A stretch of 64,000 nt of DNA from Marinobacterium_D sp050908845 (GTDB lineage: Bacteria; Pseudomonadota; Gammaproteobacteria; Pseudomonadales; Balneatricaceae). Positions 59,316-64,000 of the stretch are shown here, piece after piece; the stretch's first letter is position 1; every line of letters begins with the position of its first letter. Made by a program: the position numbers and the translations under genes. The stretch is from positions 4,401,343-4,465,342 of the forward strand of contig NZ_CP194171.1 in the NCBI RefSeq assembly GCF_050908845.1, read 5' to 3'. The notes below the pieces were generated by a model. That model searched no databases, had not been told where the DNA came from, and saw only the letters and a program-made list of their open reading frames with translations.

Positions 59316-60497
59316 CTACTTGAACAGGCCGGTGAAGAACAGCAGGATCTCATCCCAGATTCGCTTGAAGAAGCCGCCCTCGGGCACCGCTTCCAGCGCC
59401 ACCAGCGGCACTGACTTGACGGTTTCGTCACCCAGGGAGACGACAACCTGCCCCAGCACCTGGCCCTGGTCGATCGGCGCCTTGATCACCTTGTTCAGAT
59501 CCAGGTTGGCCGCCAGCTGATCGTCCTGACCACGCGGGATAGTCACCGCCAGGTCTTCGCTCAGCCCCAGACGAACCTGATCAGCCGCGCCGCCCCAGAC
59601 ACGTGCCTGGTTCAGCACCTGGTTGGCGGCATACAGCTGGCGGGTGCGGTAGAAACGGAAGGCGTAGGAGAGCAGTTTCTGCGACTCCTGGGCACGGGCT
59701 TCATCGCTCTTGGTTCCCAGCACAACAGTGATCAGGCGCATGCCGTCACGCTTGGCCGACGCTACCAGGCAGTATCCCGCCTCATCGGTATGGCCGGTCT
59801 TGATGCCATCCACGCTGTCATCGCGCCACAGCAGACGGTTGCGGTTGGGCTGGCGGATTTTGTTGTAGGTGAAGTACTTCTCGGAGTAGATCGCGTAATG
59901 CTCCGGGAAACTGTTGATCAGTGCCCGGCCGATCAGTGCCAGGTCGTGCGGCGACGAGTAGTGGTTCTCGTGCGGCAGGCCGGTGGCATTTTCAAAGTGG
60001 GTGTTTTTCAGCCCCAGTCGCTTCGCATGCTGGTTCATCAGGTCGGCGAAGGCGCTTTCGCTGCCGGCCACATATTCAGCCAGCGCGACGGAGGCATCGT
60101 TACCCGACTGGATCACCACGCCCTTGAGCAGATCGCCCAGACGTACCTGGGTGCCCTCGCGGACAAACATCCGAGAACCCTCGGTGCGCCAGGCTTTCTC
60201 GCTGATCGGTACCATGTCGTCCTCGGAAATATTCCCTTCCGACATCTCGTACTCAACGATGTAGCTGGTCATCATCTTGGTCAGGCTCGCCGGCGCGAAG
60301 CGCTGATCCGCGTTCTCGGACAACAGCACCTCACCGGTATCGCCATCCATGACCAGGTAGGCGGTACCCGCAATCTGCGGAGGCGCCGGCACCATGGTGC
60401 TGGCCGCCTGCACATTCAGCGCAAACAGGGTGAACAAAAGAGCCGATAACAGTGCGAGGGGGGAGCGAAAAAGTCTCTGCAACATGGTTTTCTTCAT
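59316..60497 (-). CDS. dacA: D-alanyl-D-alanine carboxypeptidase (PBP5/6 type)
   Basis: The 393-residue periplasmic enzyme trims pentapeptides of peptidoglycan. After a signal peptide (RSPLALLSALLFTLFALNVQA) come the penicillin-binding motifs SLTK (SxxK), SGN and KTGHTDEAG, then a C-terminal beta domain and an amphipathic end (GFFKRIWDEILLFFTGLFK) that anchors it to the membrane. The start at 60497 is chosen to give a normal signal peptide; a second ATG at 60485 is possible. The gene may be called dacC in Pseudomonas. Confidence 0.94.
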   Translation of the reverse strand: MKKTMLQRLFRSPLALLSALLFTLFALNVQAASTMVPAPPQIAGTAYLVMDGDTGEVLLSENADQRFAPASLTKMMTSYIVEYEMSEGNISEDDMVPISEKAWRTEGSRMFVREGTQVRLGDLLKGVVIQSGNDASVALAEYVAGSESAFADLMNQHAKRLGLKNTHFENATGLPHENHYSSPHDLALIGRALINSFPEHYAIYSEKYFTYNKIRQPNRNRLLWRDDSVDGIKTGHTDEAGYCLVASAKRDGMRLITVVLGTKSDEARAQESQKLLSYAFRFYRTRQLYAANQVLNQARVWGGAADQVRLGLSEDLAVTIPRGQDDQLAANLDLNKVIKAPIDQGQVLGQVVVSLGDETVKSVPLVALEAVPEGGFFKRIWDEILLFFTGLFK

Positions 60498-60574
60498 CGG
60501 GTAGTTAGAAATCAACGACAGATGGACCGATGGAACGGCTATTCGTTCCCCGGCCGGCGAATCAGGGGTTGTAC

Positions 60575-61441
60575 TCAGGGGTAGTCTACCAAGATCGGTG
60601 ACGAAAGGCCTGCGGCCTGGACCCTGGATATCAAATCACTGGCCACGACCTCGGCGGACAGGGGACCGATCAGCACCCGGTACAGCGAACGTCCATCCCG
60701 TTCGACGCTCTTTACCTGCACCTGACTGCCCTGGGCCGCGGGGATCAGCTTGGTCTGAACCCGGCGCGCCGCCGCGTCGCTGGAAAAAGCCCCCACCTGG
60801 AGATAACGCCCCGCCACCGAAGTGTGTGGCGTTGCGGCGGCAGGCGACTGGAGGACCGGCTCCGCACTGGCCAGCACATTGCTGCTGTTCCAGGCGACAG
60901 GGTCGATCGCTTCCACCTCAACCCGGGCGGTACCGTGGTTGAGCATCCCCAGTTTCGCCGCGGCGGCGTAGGATAGATCGATTAACCGGCTATCGTGGAA
61001 CGGCCCCCGGTCGTTGACCCGGACGATCACCTGACGCCGGTTGGACAGATTGGTGACACGTACATAACTCGGCAGTGGCAGCGACTTGTGGGCCGCCGAC
61101 ATCTTGTACATGTCATAGACCTCGCCATTGGAGGTCAGATGGCCGTGAAACTTCTCGCCATACCAGGAGGCGGTACCCTCCTTGCGGTAACCGATGGCCG
61201 AGGGCAAAACGTGGTACTTCCTGCCCAGCACCCGGTAAGGGCTTTTATTACCGCCCCGGCTGTGCGGCTCGACCCGGGGCACGGCGTCAGGCACGTTGGA
61301 AACATCCGCCGGCGTGTCCGGATAGCGGTCATGCTTCATGGCATAGCGGCCGGCATTGGGGTTGTCACTGTCTCCACCCGTCGATGCACAGCCCGCCAAT
61401 CCCACCAGGACAAACAGCAGCAGCGCTCCCAATCGTGCCAT
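60575..61441 (-). CDS. rlpA: Septal-ring lytic transglycosylase RlpA
   Basis: This 288-residue lipoprotein starts at 61441, with GAGGTAA upstream. The lipobox is LVGLAGC. A double-psi beta-barrel domain (about 95-190; GTASWYGEKFHGHLTSNGEVYDM, VRVNDRGPFHDSRLIDLS) and a C-terminal SPOR domain (about 215-288; GRYLQVGAFSSDAAARRVQ) follow. RlpA cleaves glycan strands without stem peptides during daughter-cell separation in Pseudomonas. It belongs to the mltB-rlpA-dacA series of the block. Confidence 0.94.
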   Translation of the reverse strand: MARLGALLLFVLVGLAGCASTGGDSDNPNAGRYAMKHDRYPDTPADVSNVPDAVPRVEPHSRGGNKSPYRVLGRKYHVLPSAIGYRKEGTASWYGEKFHGHLTSNGEVYDMYKMSAAHKSLPLPSYVRVTNLSNRRQVIVRVNDRGPFHDSRLIDLSYAAAAKLGMLNHGTARVEVEAIDPVAWNSSNVLASAEPVLQSPAAATPHTSVAGRYLQVGAFSSDAAARRVQTKLIPAAQGSQVQVKSVERDGRSLYRVLIGPLSAEVVASDLISRVQAAGLSSPILVDYP

Positions 61442-61454
61442 CGGATTACCTCGT

Positions 61455-62465
61455 TTAATTGCTGTTTCTGGCCTCGGCAATCGCCTGGCTCAGTTCGTAC
61501 ACCGCCATGCCGTAAAGGCGGCTGTGGTTATAACGGGTGATCACATAGAAGTTGTGCAGACCAAACCAGTAGTGATCGCCATCGGCCATTTCCAGCCGCA
61601 TCAGCGTCGCTGGCTGCGCCATATCCAGCCCCTTGTGGGTGCGGATATCACGCTCGCGCCACTGCGCCAGGGTCACCTCCGGCTTCAGTCCGGCGTTAAT
61701 CCACTCGGGATCCGCCGGTGTTCCCATCACCACGTTGGCGCGTACCGGCTCACCGGTTTTCCAGTCATGCTCGGCGAAATAGTTGGCCACACTGCCGATG
61801 GCGTCCACCGGGTTGGACCAGATATTACGCTTGCCGTCACCATCAAAATCGATGGCATAGTGTCTGAAGCTCGACGGAATGAACTGACCGAAGCCCATGG
61901 CGCCGGCGTAGGAGCCTTTCAGGGTACCGGGCTCGATCGACTCCTCACGGGTCATGCGCAGGTAGTCTTCCAGCTGCCCCAGGAAAAACTCGCTGCGGCG
62001 GGGGTAATCGAAGCCCAGGGTCGCCAGTGCATCCAGCACCCGGTAGTTGCCCATGATGCGGCCATAGTGCGTTTCCACGCCGATAATCGCGACGATAACT
62101 TCTGCCGGTACGCCAAACTCCGCCTCGGCGCGCGCCAGCGTGTCTTCATGTTTCTGCCAGAACGCCACGCCACGTTCGATGCGCTTGGGCTGGATAAAGA
62201 TGTTGCGGTACTCACCCCAGGTCAGACGCTTTTCCGCCGGGCGCGACATCGCCTTGAGAATCGACTCCTGCTGCTCGGCGTCGTTGAGCACCGAACGCAG
62301 ATAGTCACGTTCGAAGCCTTCCGCCTCCAGAGTTTCGTACAGCGCCTGGGCTTCGGGGCGATCGGCGTAATTGTCCGGCTTGGAACCGGCCTGAACCGCC
62401 AGCGGCAGCGTCAACCCAAGGACCGTGGCACCGAGTGCTATCCCTGAACGTAGTGCTTGTTTCAT
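61455..62465 (-). CDS. mltB: Membrane-bound lytic transglycosylase B
   Basis: The 336-residue protein has a signal peptide (IALGATVLGLTLPLAVQA), without an obvious lipobox, so it may be soluble like Pseudomonas SltB1. The catalytic Glu lies in VIVAIIGVETHYGRIMG, and GSYAGAMGFGQFIPSSF is the other family signature. It cleaves peptidoglycan to 1,6-anhydro products. Start at 62465 or the ATG one codon earlier; GGAG lies just upstream. It sits between rodA and rlpA. Confidence 0.94.
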   Translation of the reverse strand: MKQALRSGIALGATVLGLTLPLAVQAGSKPDNYADRPEAQALYETLEAEGFERDYLRSVLNDAEQQESILKAMSRPAEKRLTWGEYRNIFIQPKRIERGVAFWQKHEDTLARAEAEFGVPAEVIVAIIGVETHYGRIMGNYRVLDALATLGFDYPRRSEFFLGQLEDYLRMTREESIEPGTLKGSYAGAMGFGQFIPSSFRHYAIDFDGDGKRNIWSNPVDAIGSVANYFAEHDWKTGEPVRANVVMGTPADPEWINAGLKPEVTLAQWRERDIRTHKGLDMAQPATLMRLEMADGDHYWFGLHNFYVITRYNHSRLYGMAVYELSQAIAEARNSN

Positions 62466-62483
62466 CATGATCTCCAAAGGTGT

Positions 62484-63626
62484 TTAGCGATTCAGCATCT
62501 GTTTATGGGTCTGGATCGACATCAGAATGCCAAATCCGGCCATCAGCGTCACGATCGATGTTCCGCCATAACTCACCATGGGCAGAGGTACACCCACCAC
62601 CGGCAGAATGCCACTGACCATGCCGATATTGACGAACACATACACAAAGAACGTCAGCGTGACACTGCCCGCCAACAGGCGGGAGAAACTGTCCTGCGCC
62701 TGTACCGCGATGACCAGGCCACGGCCGATGATCAGCAGGTAAAGCGTCAACAGTACGATCACGCCAGTCATCCCCAGTTCCTCACCGATCACGGCAATAA
62801 TGAAATCGGTGTGGGACTCCGGCAGAAAATCGAGCTGCGACTGGGTACCGTGCAGCCAGCCCTTGCCGGACAGCCCGCCGGAACCGATCGCTGTTTTCGA
62901 CTGAATGATATTCCAGCCCGCACCCAGCGGATCACTCTCGGGATCAAGAAAAGTAAGTACTCGCTGACGCTGATACTCTTTCATAACCATCCACAGGCCC
63001 GGCAAGGCCGCGCCGGCAAGCGCCAGGGCAAGGAAAATCCAGCGCCAGTAAACCCCGGAAAACAGAATCACGAAAACACCGGAAGCGGCAATCAGCAGGG
63101 AGGTTCCGAGATCCGGCTGCTTCATGATCAATACCGTGGGTACACCGATCAGCGCCAGCGCGGCGAACAGCCGCGGCATGGTGGGCGGCAGACTCTTTTT
63201 CGCCAGGAACCCGGCCACTACGATGGGCAGGACCAGCTTCATGATTTCCGACGGCTGGAAACGGAAGCCCGCGATCTCGATCCAGCGCTGCGCGCCTTTG
63301 GCCCCTACACCGAACAGCAGCACGCCAATCAGCAGCCCGACCCCGGCCACATAGGCCCAGATACCGATACGTTCAAAGGTTCGGGGACGAAACTGCGCCA
63401 GCACGAACATGACAAAAAAGCCGGCGGCCATGCGCACGGCCTGACGCTCTACGTAGCCCAGATCCCGCTCGGAGGCGCTGTAGAGCACAAACAGACCAAA
63501 ACCGCACAGCGACAGCAGCATCAGCAGCAGCCAGGCATCCAGATGGGTGTAACTCCAGAGCCCGGTAGGCCGACTCAGATGCGCCGAACTGTCGGAGAGC
63601 GTGCGCTGAAAGTCACGATGAATCAT
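62484..63626 (-). CDS. rodA: Rod shape-determining glycosyltransferase RodA
   Basis: This 380-residue SEDS-family membrane protein has about ten helices and the family motifs GFRFQPSEIMKL, KQPDLGTSLLI and VGVPLPMVSYGGTSIV near the C-terminus. With PBP2 it polymerises lateral-wall peptidoglycan. Its ATG overlaps the stop of the PBP2 gene (ATGA), which keeps the partners in step. Confidence 0.96.
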   Translation of the reverse strand: MIHRDFQRTLSDSSAHLSRPTGLWSYTHLDAWLLLMLLSLCGFGLFVLYSASERDLGYVERQAVRMAAGFFVMFVLAQFRPRTFERIGIWAYVAGVGLLIGVLLFGVGAKGAQRWIEIAGFRFQPSEIMKLVLPIVVAGFLAKKSLPPTMPRLFAALALIGVPTVLIMKQPDLGTSLLIAASGVFVILFSGVYWRWIFLALALAGAALPGLWMVMKEYQRQRVLTFLDPESDPLGAGWNIIQSKTAIGSGGLSGKGWLHGTQSQLDFLPESHTDFIIAVIGEELGMTGVIVLLTLYLLIIGRGLVIAVQAQDSFSRLLAGSVTLTFFVYVFVNIGMVSGILPVVGVPLPMVSYGGTSIVTLMAGFGILMSIQTHKQMLNR

Positions 63627-64000
63627 TTATCCCCCGCCAGATCGTTCACATAATCATCGGTCAACCAGGCATCGAGCACCTCGCGCGCAATCGGCGCCGC
63701 AGTACTGGAACCACCGCCGCCGTTTTCGACCACCACGGCCACGGCTATTTTGGGATCTTCGACCGGCGCGAAGGTGACAAACAGCGCATGGTCGAGATGG
63801 CGCTCTGCGAGCTCTTCCGGGTTGTACTCGGCATCCTGGGCGATCCCCACAACCTGTGCGGTGCCCGTCTTGCCCGCCATGGTGTATTCGGCACCCTGCG
63901 CTGAACGCCGCGCGGTGCCATAATCGCTGTGCATAACATCAACCATGCCCTGTATCACAGGCTGCCAATACTCGGGATGGTTCAGTGTGACGTCATCGGG
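63623..64000 (-). CDS. mrdA: Penicillin-binding protein 2, C-terminal part
   Basis: Only the last 125 or so residues are in the window; the gene continues past the right edge. The transpeptidase KTG motif is visible in GKTGTAQVVGIAQ, followed by DHALFVTFAPVEDPKIAVAVVVENG and a short tail. PBP2 is the transpeptidase partner of RodA in cell elongation. Order pbp2-rodA-mltB-rlpA-dacA is as in Pseudomonas. Confidence 0.92.
   Translation of the reverse strand, partial: PDDVTLNHPEYWQPVIQGMVDVMHSDYGTARRSAQGAEYTMAGKTGTAQVVGIAQDAEYNPEELAERHLDHALFVTFAPVEDPKIAVAVVVENGGGGSSTAAPIAREVLDAWLTDDYVNDLAGDK

Overview
The window is a 64-kb piece of a gammaproteobacterial chromosome. Gene order and protein types resemble the Pseudomonas / Oceanospirillales / Marinobacter side of the class: lolB-prs-rplY-pth-ychF, fimX beside serB, queA-tgt-yajC-secD-secF, recC-recB-recD, and the pbp2-rodA-mltB-rlpA-dacA-dat-ybeD-lipB-lipA block. 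Coding density is high, the sequence looks GC-rich by eye (not counted), and c-di-GMP signalling, a putative thiosulfate dehydrogenase pair and TonB receptors fit a free-living, probably marine or aquatic, respiring bacterium. Species cannot be named from the sequence alone.

Layout. 1-4.7 kb: end of a TPR gene, lolB, tRNA-Gln, prs, rplY, pth, ychF (housekeeping). 4.7-6.1 kb: a Sel1-repeat protein and a Met-Gln-Met-Gln tRNA array. 6.2-13.6 kb: a FimX-like degenerate GGDEF/EAL protein, serB, a DedA-PAP2 fusion and rnr. 13.7-19.2 kb: the queA-tgt-yajC-secD-secF operon on the minus strand. 19.3-27.7 kb: a more variable stretch with tRNA-Leu, two genes without recognised function, a secreted LVIVD/PA-domain protein, a gene remnant, endonuclease I, an SRAP-domain protein, a membrane GGDEF/EAL protein and an omega-amidase. 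27.7-35.8 kb: an accessory operon with two paralogous TonB-dependent receptors, a TrpX-type periplasmic binding protein and a BarA/GacS-like hybrid histidine kinase. 35.8-41.2 kb: two small membrane proteins, the diheme cytochrome pair tsdB-tsdA, a SulP transporter and a universal stress protein. 41.2-50.4 kb: recC-recB-recD. 50.4-54.6 kb: a GGDEF/EAL protein with a periplasmic c-type heme motif and an FNR/Anr-like site upstream, fabI, and an OsmC-family gene. 54.9-56.4 kb: an IS1182-type insertion sequence. 56.5-64 kb: the lipoate and cell-wall elongation block, running into a truncated penicillin-binding protein 2 gene at the right edge.

The best candidate for an undescribed system is the 27.9-35.8 kb operon. 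Two outer-membrane receptors, a binding protein with no ABC permease or ATPase in the window, and a multi-domain phosphorelay kinase are joined by start/stop overlaps, which suggests ligand capture coupled to signalling rather than to inner-membrane import. Two other observations stand out. The IS has landed exactly in the loop of the lipA terminator, with a 6-bp target duplication whose removal restores a perfect hairpin. The heme-c GGDEF/EAL gene has an FNR/Anr-type box at a class-I activator distance from a good -10 element. ispE, which normally sits between lolB and prs in relatives, is absent here.
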